DNA of 64,000 nt from Flavobacterium cucumis (GTDB lineage Bacteria; Bacteroidota; Bacteroidia; Flavobacteriales; Flavobacteriaceae): contig NZ_FRYK01000002.1 of NCBI RefSeq assembly GCF_900148835.1, forward strand, positions 372,001-436,000, written 5' to 3'. The notes beneath the pieces are model-generated. The model was not told the origin of the DNA and did no database searches. It saw only the letters and a list, made by a program, of their open reading frames with translations. Made by a program: the position numbers and the translations under genes. This document shows, piece after piece, positions 8,430 through 17,360 of the stretch (the stretch's first letter is position 1; every line of letters begins with the position of its first letter).

Positions 8430-11400
8430 CTAAGGAATCGCTAAAGAAAAATAAAACGTGGTACCCGCTCCTACTTCAGAAGTCAATCCAATCTTACCTC
8501 CTAACGATTCAATTACTTTTTTCACTACCGCCAAACCAATACCGGTTCCTTCATGCTTTTTTTCGTGCTCCAATCGTTGAAAAATAACAAAAATTTTACT
8601 GAAATATTCGGATGCAATTCCAACACCATTATCACATACTTCGAAATAATAACGCCCCGATCTTTCCTCTATTGAAACTTGAATTTGTGGTGGTACATTG
8701 GGTTTCGCATATTTTATAGCATTATCTAATAAATTGTAAATAATTTGAACTAGCGGTGTTCTATAACTATTAATTTTAGCTGGACCAACATAGTTAATAA
8801 GAACCTTATTTTCATGCATAATCTCTCTTCTCAAAAATTTATATTCTTCAAAAAAATCAAACATATCAATCGCTTCAGATGTTCTCGAAGCCGCTCCTAT
8901 CTTAGAGTATTCTAACAAATCCATAAGAATTTGCTTCATTTTTTTGGCTCCTTCGTTTGCAAAATTGATATACTGATTCGCTTTCTCATCCAATTGTGTA
9001 TGATATTTCAATTGTAACAAGGTTAAAAAACTAGAAATCATTCGCAACGGCTCTTGCAAATCATGTGAAGCCACATAAGCAAATTGTTCTAACTGTTCAT
9101 TGGTTAATTCTAGTTCTTGAATATGGGTTTTAAGCATATTATTCAAATAACGAAGCTCTTGTTCGTGCTTTTTATAATCACTAATATCATTAATTGCACC
9201 CACCATTCGTATTGCTTTACCCGATTCGTTTCGAATAATCATCCCTTTATCAAAAACCGATTTAATCGCTCCACTGGCATGACAAATTCGGTATTCCATT
9301 TCCCAAAATTCACAATTAGGGTCATCTAAACTTTGTTGTAAACTTTTTTTAATTACTTCCAAATCCTCAGGAAAAAAATGATCGTTCCAAAACTCATCAC
9401 TCTTGAGGTTTTTAGACACTTCTATGCCAAATAATTTTTCAAAACCATTCCCTCTGTAAAGAATATCGGTTTCTAAATCCCAATCCCATATCGCGTCTGT
9501 AGTAGCTTGTGTTACTTTTTCAAAACGTTCATTGGCTTGTAAAACTTTAATATCAGTTCGCTTTCTTAATGTTATATCTTTAAAATAAATCGAAAGACCC
9601 TCCGAACTTGGATAAGCAGAAACTTCAAACCATTTATCTAATGTAGGATAATACGCTTCAAAACTGACATTTTCTGAAGTAGCCATCGCTTTATGATAAT
9701 ACCTGTAAAAATCAGAATCCACTGCATCAACATATATATCCCACAAATTTTTACCAACAATAGCCTCTCGTTGTAACCCTAATACTTTTTCAGCTTCTTT
9801 GTTCCAATAAGTAACAATCCAATTCGTATCCAGTGCAAAAAAAGCATCTCCAATACTCTCTAAAATTCGATTTTTTTCCTCAAATGCTAACAACAAACGT
9901 TGATCTGCTTCTTTTTTTAATGTAATATCTCGAAAAAAAACAGAAATCCCTTCATCAGAGGGATAAGCATTAACCTCCAACCATACACCATAATAATCCT
10001 CAAAAGTCATTGGTTTACGTGTTCTCAGTACTTCTTTGTAATTGCTAAATGAAGGCAAATGAACTGCATCAGGAAATAAACTCCATAGATTTTTCCCCAA
10101 AATAGTTTCCCTTTTTATGTTTAGTATACGTTCCGCTGTCTGATTCCAATAGGTAACCTCAAAATTGGAGTTCAATGTAAAAAAAGCATCCCCAATGCTC
10201 TCTAATATCTTAATTTTATCTTCATACTCTTTTTTAAGGATTTCAGCTGCTCTTTTTCGCTCATCTATATTTTTAAAATAACAAGAAATCCCACCGTTTG
10301 AAGGATACACATGCACTTCATACCACCGATCATCAGCTGGATATCGATATTCCAAATTCTGAGCACTACCCGATTTTGCAACACTTCGATAAACAGCTTC
10401 AAGAGAAGTCCCCAAAACTAATGGAAATACCTCCCAAAAATTCTTACCAACAACAGCAACTCTTTTTTCTAAAAGTAAATTTTCGGCTTCTTTATTAAAA
10501 TAAGTAATGTTCCAATTGCGATCTAATGCATAAAAAGCGTCTGAAATACTTCCTAAAATTTCTTCCAATTGAAGAGTAGTAGTCTTGATTTTGTGGATGT
10601 CTTGAAAGCTTCCGAAAATCTTTGTACAAACACCATTCACCCGTTCACTATTCCCAATACAACGTATCCACCTTTCTTTACCCGTTTTAGTAATTAACAG
10701 CAACTCTTCGTCAAATTCAATTCCTGTCGCAATAAGATCCGCTACTGCAGTAACAATTCTTTGCCTACTAGCTGTTTCAAAAAAATCAAACCCTCCAGAA
10801 AGCGTCGCTACAAAATCTGGTGCCACTTCTAAAATCGATTTGACCATTGGGGACCAGTACATAAAATCAGTATCATTATGATGGTTTAATTCAAGTTCCC
10901 AACTCCCAATTTTAGCCATTTGTGAAGCTTCCTCATACAACTGATGGGATTTTTTTTCTTCCGTACTGTTTTTGGCAGAAGCATAAATCACCTTTTCTTC
11001 CTCCATTATATTACAATGCCATCGCAACCAAATAATCTTACCCGATCTTGTTAAGTAGCGATTTTCAAACTGAAAAATGGTTTGGTTAGGTTTTAATTTT
11101 TGCAAGGTATCACTCAAAACATCCACATCGGAAGGATGAATAAAAACATCGGAAGCGATACCCACTAGCTCTTTTTCTGTATATTCCAACAAATCACAAC
11201 CCGATTGATTAATTTTAAGAAAAGTCCCCTCAAAATCCATCAAACAAATCAAATCAGGAAGTGCTTTAAACAACTCTACATAATCACTTTCTAATTGCTT
11301 CCTATTGAGCTCAGAACCTATGAATTGTTCTAAATCATTAAAAATGGGCTCATATTTTTTTATTTTAGTCTCTGATTCCTGAGTTCCTATAACTAAAACA

Positions 11401-12545
11401 CCAACCATCCGTCCTAAGTGAGTCAACGGAATTCCTAAAACACTATGAATTCCTGCCTCAGCCGCTGCTTCTTTTCTAACAAAACTTGTCTTCAAGGTTG
11501 GACCATGCCACAAAAGCATAGTTTTACTGTTCCAAACGGCACCTAACAACCCTTCCTCAAAAGAAATCTCTTCAATGTGCTTCGCTTTACTATAAAATTT
11601 TTCACCTATACTATCGTTCGTAAAAGAACCACTTAATCGAAGTGCTGTTCCTTTTATATTCGGAACCCAAACTTCACAAAAATTAAACTTACCAAATGCA
11701 ACCAACAATTCACATAAATGCAATAATGACGATAAAAAATCAGGAGACTGATTGAAAACTGTAGTAACTTTAGCTAAGAGATCTTTTTTGATTTGTTCGT
11801 TCTTAGCCAACGTGACATCTCTTATAATTGCTATCCAATGGGTAAATTGACCTTCTTCATCAGCTACAGGAGAAACAGAAACTTGATTCCAAAATTCCTC
11901 ACCGTTCTTCTTGTAATTTAAAACCGTAATTTCACATGGTTTCCAATCTTGCATGGCTTGAGTGAGTTTATCCAATTCCTCCTTTTCAGAATCGGGACCA
12001 TGCAAAAACTTGGGTGGTTGTCCAATAACTTCATCCACTGTGTAACCTGTCATCTTTGAAAAAGCCTGATTAACATACAAAATCCGAGGACCTGAATCAT
12101 CAACTGGAATCGCTTCAGTAATTATAACGGCATCATTCGCGTTCTTGATAACACTTTCGAGAAGTTTTAAGTGGTGTTCTTCTTTTTTCTTTTCTGTTAT
12201 ATCTAGATAAGTTACTAAAATACAATTACGATTCTGAAAAACAACTTTATAACCATTTACCTCTACCAAAACAGTCATACCATTTTTCTTCTTATGAACA
12301 AAAATTCCAAAATTTATGTTCTCGGTAGTAACACCCACCTTAGATAAAGCTTTATAAAGTTTAGGAACTTCTGTTTCTGGACGCAAATCTTTAAGATTCA
12401 TAGATAATAACTCCAAACGAGTGTAACCATAAAAAGCTATAGCAGCCTGATTTACCTCCAAAATTTCATAAGTTTCACTATCATAAACCAAATTAGGTAA
12501 AGGATTATAGTGAAATAAAGAATCTAAACTATTTTGTTCTTTCAC
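8430..12545 (-). CDS. Multi-PAS/GAF sensor histidine kinase
   Basis: A 1371-residue kinase without obvious membrane segments, so probably a cytoplasmic sensor. Reading order: two PAS domains (about 8-120 and 125-250), a GAF domain (about 275-410), then about six more PAS domains. The three at about 660-1010 are near-copies of each other, each with a W/F-x-V-x-AYPS-type strand. A HisKA helix follows with the phospho-acceptor H1161 in VASHDLQEPLRM, then an HATPase with DNAIKYA, CDNGVGI and HEGTGIGLAVVKKV. The second PAS has GQPPKFLHG where LOV domains have a cysteine, so it is not a LOV photosensor. The start is GTG; the next ATG lies within PAS1. No adjacent regulator gene is seen, so it is an orphan. 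It sits between repeat blocks R1 and R2. Confidence 0.9.
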   Translation of the reverse strand: MKEQNSLDSLFHYNPLPNLVYDSETYEILEVNQAAIAFYGYTRLELLSMNLKDLRPETEVPKLYKALSKVGVTTENINFGIFVHKKKNGMTVLVEVNGYKVVFQNRNCILVTYLDITEKKKEEHHLKLLESVIKNANDAVIITEAIPVDDSGPRILYVNQAFSKMTGYTVDEVIGQPPKFLHGPDSEKEELDKLTQAMQDWKPCEITVLNYKKNGEEFWNQVSVSPVADEEGQFTHWIAIIRDVTLAKNEQIKKDLLAKVTTVFNQSPDFLSSLLHLCELLVAFGKFNFCEVWVPNIKGTALRLSGSFTNDSIGEKFYSKAKHIEEISFEEGLLGAVWNSKTMLLWHGPTLKTSFVRKEAAAEAGIHSVLGIPLTHLGRMVGVLVIGTQESETKIKKYEPIFNDLEQFIGSELNRKQLESDYVELFKALPDLICLMDFEGTFLKINQSGCDLLEYTEKELVGIASDVFIHPSDVDVLSDTLQKLKPNQTIFQFENRYLTRSGKIIWLRWHCNIMEEEKVIYASAKNSTEEKKSHQLYEEASQMAKIGSWELELNHHNDTDFMYWSPMVKSILEVAPDFVATLSGGFDFFETASRQRIVTAVADLIATGIEFDEELLLITKTGKERWIRCIGNSERVNGVCTKIFGSFQDIHKIKTTTLQLEEILGSISDAFYALDRNWNITYFNKEAENLLLEKRVAVVGKNFWEVFPLVLGTSLEAVYRSVAKSGSAQNLEYRYPADDRWYEVHVYPSNGGISCYFKNIDERKRAAEILKKEYEDKIKILESIGDAFFTLNSNFEVTYWNQTAERILNIKRETILGKNLWSLFPDAVHLPSFSNYKEVLRTRKPMTFEDYYGVWLEVNAYPSDEGISVFFRDITLKKEADQRLLLAFEEKNRILESIGDAFFALDTNWIVTYWNKEAEKVLGLQREAIVGKNLWDIYVDAVDSDFYRYYHKAMATSENVSFEAYYPTLDKWFEVSAYPSSEGLSIYFKDITLRKRTDIKVLQANERFEKVTQATTDAIWDWDLETDILYRGNGFEKLFGIEVSKNLKSDEFWNDHFFPEDLEVIKKSLQQSLDDPNCEFWEMEYRICHASGAIKSVFDKGMIIRNESGKAIRMVGAINDISDYKKHEQELRYLNNMLKTHIQELELTNEQLEQFAYVASHDLQEPLRMISSFLTLLQLKYHTQLDEKANQYINFANEGAKKMKQILMDLLEYSKIGAASRTSEAIDMFDFFEEYKFLRREIMHENKVLINYVGPAKINSYRTPLVQIIYNLLDNAIKYAKPNVPPQIQVSIEERSGRYYFEVCDNGVGIASEYFSKIFVIFQRLEHEKKHEGTGIGLAVVKKVIESLGGKIGLTSEVGAGTTFYFSLAIP

Positions 12546-12889
12546 ACAGCTTTTTTTTTAAATGATAACAGAATTAAAAAGACATTGCTTTTGCAATATG
12601 AAGATAATAAAAAAATATCAGGTAGTCTAATTCTAATTTGAAATTCAATAAAAGTAAAAATAAAAGCATTACAGGTCTGTTTCTTATTTTTTTTAAGGTT
12701 TTTACACTCTAATACGCTTTGCCCTTAAATTGTTACTCAAAATTTCACCCTATCAAATAAACCCAAAATCACCCACTAACCCTACTCCATCCGCCTGCCA
12801 AAACACAACTATTTTTCAAAACCATAAAAGTTACACAAGAAAAGCATCCACAAGACTTTAAATTAATTAAAGTGCACAAAAGATTATAA

Positions 12890-13236
12890 AGATTCCTCCC
12901 AAATTAAAATTCTGAAAATTCCCAAAATTTCCCTAATCCCTGTTCCAAAAAATCCGCCCCAATCCCCTTCACTTTAGCGAATCCGTCACCATCAGCGTTT
13001 TGCCAGAGCAAACCTGCGTCATCCGCGTTCCAAATTTTAAAGATTTCCCCAATCCCTGTTCCAAAAAATCCGCCCCAATCCCCTTCGCTTTAGCGAATCC
13101 GTCACCATCAGCGTTTTGCCAAAGCAAACCAGCGTCATCCGCGTTCCAAATTTTAAAGATTTCCCCAAATTAAAATTTTAAAAATTTCTAAAATTTTCAA
13201 GATCCGTGTTCCAAAAAACCCGAAACTTGAAAAACA
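12890..13236 (+). repeat. Dispersed repeat block R2
   Basis: The gene-free stretch 12546-13271 holds an AT-rich kinase upstream region and, from about 12890, two tandem copies of a roughly 120-base unit with the R1 words (CCTTCRCTTTAGCGAATCC, CATCAGCGTTTTGCCA, GTCATCCGCGTTCC). It ends in a CCGAAACTTGAAA word that overlaps the next gene's promoter. Confidence 0.85.
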
Positions 13237-13256
13237 GAAAAAAAACCTTAATTTTG
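13227..13256 (+). promoter_or_regulatory. Promoter of the PHP phosphatase gene
   Basis: TTG (13227-13229), 19 bases, then TAATTTTG (13249-13256) is a full match to the Flavobacterium promoter consensus and lies 15 bases before the ATG at 13272. The -33 element lies inside the terminal ACTTGAAA word of repeat block R2. Confidence 0.7.
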
Positions 13257-13271
13257 CACAAATTCCAAATC

Positions 13272-14015
13272 ATGTTATCCCTATTCAAAAGCAAACCACT
13301 TTTAAAAGACCTAATCCCTACGAATTACGTTGACATCCACGCTCACTTCCTTCCTGGAATTGATGACGGTGCCCAAAACTTATCTGAAACCAAACAACTT
13401 CTCGAAGCAATGAAAGAATTGGGATTTAGCCAATGCATCGCAACACCGCATACAATGAAAAATGTGTGGAATAATACCACTCAAAGCATTCAAGCAGCAG
13501 TTACTAATGTTAAAACAAACTTACCTACTCTAAGTAAAGATTTACAAATAAAAGCCGCTTCTGAATATTTTCTAGATGAAAATATAATCCTGCAAGTACA
13601 GGAAGACAAACTTTTAACACTAAAAGACAATTTGCTTTTAGTTGAAATGTCTTACTTAAATGCACCCCTTCAATTATTTGATTTTTTGTTTGAACTCCAA
13701 TTAAAAGGGTATCAGTTAATTTTAGCGCACCCTGAGCGGTACACCTACTACCATGAAAGCAGAAGCAATTTTGACAAATTAAAAAAAGCGGGCTGCTTAT
13801 TTCAATTGAACTTATTGGCAACAGTAGGCTATTATGGAAAAGAGGTAGCGGAAATTGCAAACTATCTGCTAAACCATCAAATGTATGATTTTGTAGGATC
13901 AGATATCCACCATTTAAATCACATCAAGGCCTTTCAAAACAAAATTGTCATAAAAAACCAAAAAGAATTGATGCAAGTAATAGAAAAAAACAGGTTTTTT
14001 TCGCAATCTTTATAA
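13272..14015 (+). CDS. PHP-family protein-tyrosine phosphatase (CpsB/YwqE type)
   Basis: A 247-residue PHP-superfamily metallo-phosphatase that removes phosphate from tyrosines of Wzc-like kinases and so controls polysaccharide chain length. DIHAHFLPGIDDGA gives the first metal-binding HxH, followed by CIATPHTM, ILAHPERY and the final VGSDIHHL, all typical of CpsB/YwqE. The longest frame begins 66 bases upstream inside the promoter and repeat, so the ATG at 13272 was chosen. It converges on the Wzc-like gene, its probable substrate. Confidence 0.88.
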   Translation: MLSLFKSKPLLKDLIPTNYVDIHAHFLPGIDDGAQNLSETKQLLEAMKELGFSQCIATPHTMKNVWNNTTQSIQAAVTNVKTNLPTLSKDLQIKAASEYFLDENIILQVQEDKLLTLKDNLLLVEMSYLNAPLQLFDFLFELQLKGYQLILAHPERYTYYHESRSNFDKLKKAGCLFQLNLLATVGYYGKEVAEIANYLLNHQMYDFVGSDIHHLNHIKAFQNKIVIKNQKELMQVIEKNRFFSQSL

Positions 14016-14081
14016 AATTTTGAAGTGCTAATAAAAACGGTATCAAATAAAATAGAAACCCACTAGACACAAAAAAATAAC

Positions 14082-14121
14082 TTTTTTATACTTGTAAATC
14101 CTTTTATTCACAAGTACAAAA
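14082..14121. terminator. Possible convergent terminator
   Basis: In the gap between the converging phosphatase and wzc genes, TACTTGT/ACAAGTA (14089-14095, 14110-14116) forms a 7-bp stem beside a C-T6 run. Short and AT-rich, so only tentative. Confidence 0.3.
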
Positions 14122-14165
14122 TAGAGGAAAATAGTAAAAAAAAGTAGAAAGCTGCGAAAAAAAAC

Positions 14166-16526
14166 CTATTTTCTTAATAAAAACGATAAAAACCGCTCGA
14201 AAATATTTTTTTGTACCGTCTTCACTCCATACCCATACCCATAACCCTTTTTGTGATCCGTATCGTTTAATAAAATAGCCATATTTGGTAACTTCTTCTC
14301 CTGATAAAGTTTTTCAGGAAGTGATAACATGCGTTTATCCAAAACTTTAGAGCGCACTACGTATAAAAACGCATCTGCATATTTTGAAATAAGTAGCGTA
14401 TCAGTTACCAAACTCACTGGAGCTGTATCTACAATGATATAATCATATTGCTTTCTCAATTTTTCAAAAAAAGAACCTACCTTCTTACTCATCAACAACT
14501 CTGCTGGATTAGGTGGTATAATTCCCGCTGGCAAAACATGGAAATGATCATACCCCTCAATTGTTGTTATAAAAGATTCCAGTTCCAAACCTTCTTTTGA
14601 AGAAAAATAGCTGGTAATTCCTGAGTTGGGAAGTGTAAAATATTCATCCAATTTAGGATTTCGAATATCCATACCCACGAGCAAAACTCTTTTACCCGAC
14701 AAAGCTATAGTCGCCGCTATATTAACCGAAACAAAAGTTTTTCCTTCACCCGGAAAAGTAGAAGTTAAAAAGATAATTTTAGCAACACCATCTTGAACAT
14801 TATTCAATAAGAACTCTAAATTAGTACGAATAATTCGCAATCCTTCCGCTACACTTGTTCTACTATTGGTTTGAATCACTTTTTCATCTGCATCAGACTT
14901 AGGCACATCTCCAATATAAGGCATAGAGGTAGCAGCTTCAACATCAGCACGTGATTTTACTTTAGTATCTAATAATTTCGAAACATAAATACATCCAAAA
15001 GGGATAAGTAGCCCAACCAAAAGCGCTCCTAAATAAACAATAGAACTCTTAGGGGAAACCGGAATTTTAGAAGCGATAGCAATATCAATAATCTTAGCAT
15101 TTGGAGCTGTTACAGCTAAAGAAATAGCCGTTTCCTCTCTTTTTTGAAGCAAATACAAATACAAAGATTCTTTAATAGTTTGTTTTCTACTAATATCTCG
15201 GAACAACTTCTCCTGAGTCGGAATTTGTGCTATTTTCCCGCCCAAAACATTATTCTGGTAGGCCAAATCTTTTCTTTTGATCTCTAATGCCGTTCGCATA
15301 CTTTGCAAAGCAGAAACGATATTAGCACGTAAAGACTCTATTTTGTTCTCTAGATTTAGAACCAAAGCATTCTGTTCACCAGCCGTTTTCAACAAACGAT
15401 TACGCTCTAAAATCAATTGATTGTATTCTCCTATTAAGGTAGCTGCTCCTTCTTGTGTAGGAAGCACATTCGCTGGAATCAAATCCGCATTTGAAGCCGC
15501 ATTTACGTAACCTAACATTGAGGCTACTACTTTTAATTGGGTCTCTGTTTCAATCTCTCGCTTTTCAAACTCACTCGCATTCTCTATAAACAAACCTGAC
15601 TCTGAAACCAAATCCGTTACACGATTCGATTTTTTGAAACGCTCTACATCGGTTTCAACGTCTTTTAATTCTTCACTAATCAAATTCAATCGCGACTCAA
15701 TAAATTGAGCCGTATTTTCAGAAATGAATTTTTTATCCGCAATTGCATCATTGTTGTAATTTGTAACCAACATGTCCAAAAAATCCTCTGCCTTTTCCGC
15801 AATCGGATCTACAAAAGACAACTCAACCACACTTGTATTCTTCCCAAATGGAGAAACGGTCAAACGTGTTTTATAACTTTCAACCAAATCCGATAATGGA
15901 ATATGCTCAACATCAATATCAAAGGATGCATTAGACTTCCATTTTGTATCTTTAACCACCTGTAAAGCACATCCTTCTTCAAAAGAAACAATTGAATTGT
16001 ACTTAAATTCACCTATCAAGGAACGCTCCTTATCAGATAAAATAAAAGTAGTAGCGTCTTTAGATTCGATAGTAAACTTTCTTGTCTTTTCTAAAAAAAC
16101 AGGGGTTGTTTTTAAAAAAGTTACAGTTATAGGCTTATTTTTATACAACTCCGCTTGCTTAACTCTTCCGTTAGTTTTATAAACCACACCCAAACGAAGT
16201 GCTTTAATAGAAGAAGCTATAAGCGTTCGAGATTTTATGACTTCTATTTCATTATCCACATTATTCGTCATTCCCGACATCATACCTAAGTCCGAAAAAG
16301 TAGCCAATTCAGAAGCTAACCCGCCTTTTTTATCATCCTTCACCATGATAGTAGTAGCAGCCTTGTATTGAGGTACAGCATAACGCAAATACAAGTAGGC
16401 TACAGTCAAGGAAAGTATCCCAACCAATAAAAACCATTTCCAATGATAGAGATAACTTTCTACATCTTCTCTTAGGTTAAAATCTTGATGAGTGGAATAC
16501 GAAGTGTAATGTTCTTGATTTTGCAT
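14166..16526 (-). CDS. wzc: Wzc-like polysaccharide co-polymerase and tyrosine autokinase
   Basis: A 786-residue inner-membrane protein. The Wzz-type N-terminus has a membrane segment at about 30-50, then a periplasmic part with coiled coil at about 270-450, and a second membrane segment near 500-525. The cytoplasmic BY-kinase domain has Walker A FPGEGKT (about 590), Walker A' LLVGMDIRNPKL and Walker B YIIVDTAP. The tail carries Y762, Y764 and Y766 in a GYGYGYG cluster, the expected autophosphorylation sites. It starts one base after the Wza-like gene's stop, so the two form an export unit. The PHP phosphatase faces it. Confidence 0.92.
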   Translation of the reverse strand: MQNQEHYTSYSTHQDFNLREDVESYLYHWKWFLLVGILSLTVAYLYLRYAVPQYKAATTIMVKDDKKGGLASELATFSDLGMMSGMTNNVDNEIEVIKSRTLIASSIKALRLGVVYKTNGRVKQAELYKNKPITVTFLKTTPVFLEKTRKFTIESKDATTFILSDKERSLIGEFKYNSIVSFEEGCALQVVKDTKWKSNASFDIDVEHIPLSDLVESYKTRLTVSPFGKNTSVVELSFVDPIAEKAEDFLDMLVTNYNNDAIADKKFISENTAQFIESRLNLISEELKDVETDVERFKKSNRVTDLVSESGLFIENASEFEKREIETETQLKVVASMLGYVNAASNADLIPANVLPTQEGAATLIGEYNQLILERNRLLKTAGEQNALVLNLENKIESLRANIVSALQSMRTALEIKRKDLAYQNNVLGGKIAQIPTQEKLFRDISRKQTIKESLYLYLLQKREETAISLAVTAPNAKIIDIAIASKIPVSPKSSIVYLGALLVGLLIPFGCIYVSKLLDTKVKSRADVEAATSMPYIGDVPKSDADEKVIQTNSRTSVAEGLRIIRTNLEFLLNNVQDGVAKIIFLTSTFPGEGKTFVSVNIAATIALSGKRVLLVGMDIRNPKLDEYFTLPNSGITSYFSSKEGLELESFITTIEGYDHFHVLPAGIIPPNPAELLMSKKVGSFFEKLRKQYDYIIVDTAPVSLVTDTLLISKYADAFLYVVRSKVLDKRMLSLPEKLYQEKKLPNMAILLNDTDHKKGYGYGYGVKTVQKNIFERFLSFLLRK

Positions 16527-16527
16527 A

Positions 16528-17307
16528 TTATCGGGTAACTAATACAATTACAGTAATGATTAAAGAAACTATGGAAATACCAACAGTAACATTAGGACCA
16601 ATGACAGATGAGTTTATACGCGTTTTATTAGGCTCCACATAAACAACATCATTTTGGGTTAAATAATAGAAAGGAGAGGTTAAAAAATCACTTTGCGTAA
16701 TATCTACACGATTCATAGTTTTAACTCCATCCACTTCACGAACGATTAAAAGATTTTTACGATTCCCATAAATAGTTAAATCGCCTGCCATACCAAGAGC
16801 TTCTAACAACGTAATTCGCTCACTTGAAATCGTTATAGCACCCGGCTTGTTCACTTCTCCCAAAACCGTCACCTTATAATTTAAAATGCGCAAATTAATA
16901 ACAGCATCTTTAACATGATCTTTTAATTTGTCTTTCAAAAGTGCTATCGCTTGCGCTTTAGTAAGTCCCCCAACTTTAATCATTCCCAACAATGGAAAAT
17001 CGATATGTCCTTGCTTGTCAACAATGTATGTTTGCATCTGCTCACGACCAATTGTACCCGCTTCGGTTGTATTTAAAATACTATACGCTTTCAAATTATA
17101 GGGAGCGGATACTTCTGCATTTTCTGAAGCAATCAACAACAAGAGCACATCATCCGGTTGAATTGTAGTTTCGTAACTAGAAACCGATTCAGTAGCTGTC
17201 GATGCAGCAGTACTTTGTAGATACAAAAAGTCTTTTTTAGAGGCACACGAAGTCATTATTAATACCACTAGCACCCATAAAAAAGAACAGATTTTCACAA
17301 ATTTCAT
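16528..17307 (-). CDS. wza: Wza-like polysaccharide export lipoprotein
   Basis: A 259-residue outer-membrane export protein. The signal peptide ends in a lipobox with C21 (LIMTSC-ASKK). A polysaccharide-export domain follows (YETTIQPDDVLLL near residue 45, then DKQGHIDFPLLGMIKVGGLT), then a SLBB-like domain (VTVLGEVNKPGAITI). A hydrophobic C-terminal helix (about 238-258) fits the helix that forms the pore in Wza. It is directly followed by wzc and preceded by a -7 promoter box. Confidence 0.9.
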   Translation of the reverse strand: MKFVKICSFLWVLVVLIMTSCASKKDFLYLQSTAASTATESVSSYETTIQPDDVLLLLIASENAEVSAPYNLKAYSILNTTEAGTIGREQMQTYIVDKQGHIDFPLLGMIKVGGLTKAQAIALLKDKLKDHVKDAVINLRILNYKVTVLGEVNKPGAITISSERITLLEALGMAGDLTIYGNRKNLLIVREVDGVKTMNRVDITQSDFLTSPFYYLTQNDVVYVEPNKTRINSSVIGPNVTVGISIVSLIITVIVLVTR

Positions 17308-17324
17308 ACTGTAGGAATTTTTGG

Positions 17325-17332
17325 CAAATATA
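17325..17332 (-). promoter_or_regulatory. -7 promoter element for wza-wzc
   Basis: TATATTTG on the minus strand, 17 bases before the wza ATG, in the 53-base gap after the CapD-like gene. It implies that wza-wzc can be expressed apart from the sugar-modifying genes. Confidence 0.55.
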
Positions 17333-17360
17333 AGAATAATGTTAGAGAAAGGAAAATATA

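Noticed and set aside
8430..12545. LOV photosensor in the second PAS domain of the large kinase
   Set aside because: The segment GQPPKFLHG lacks the flavin-binding cysteine of the LOV signature.
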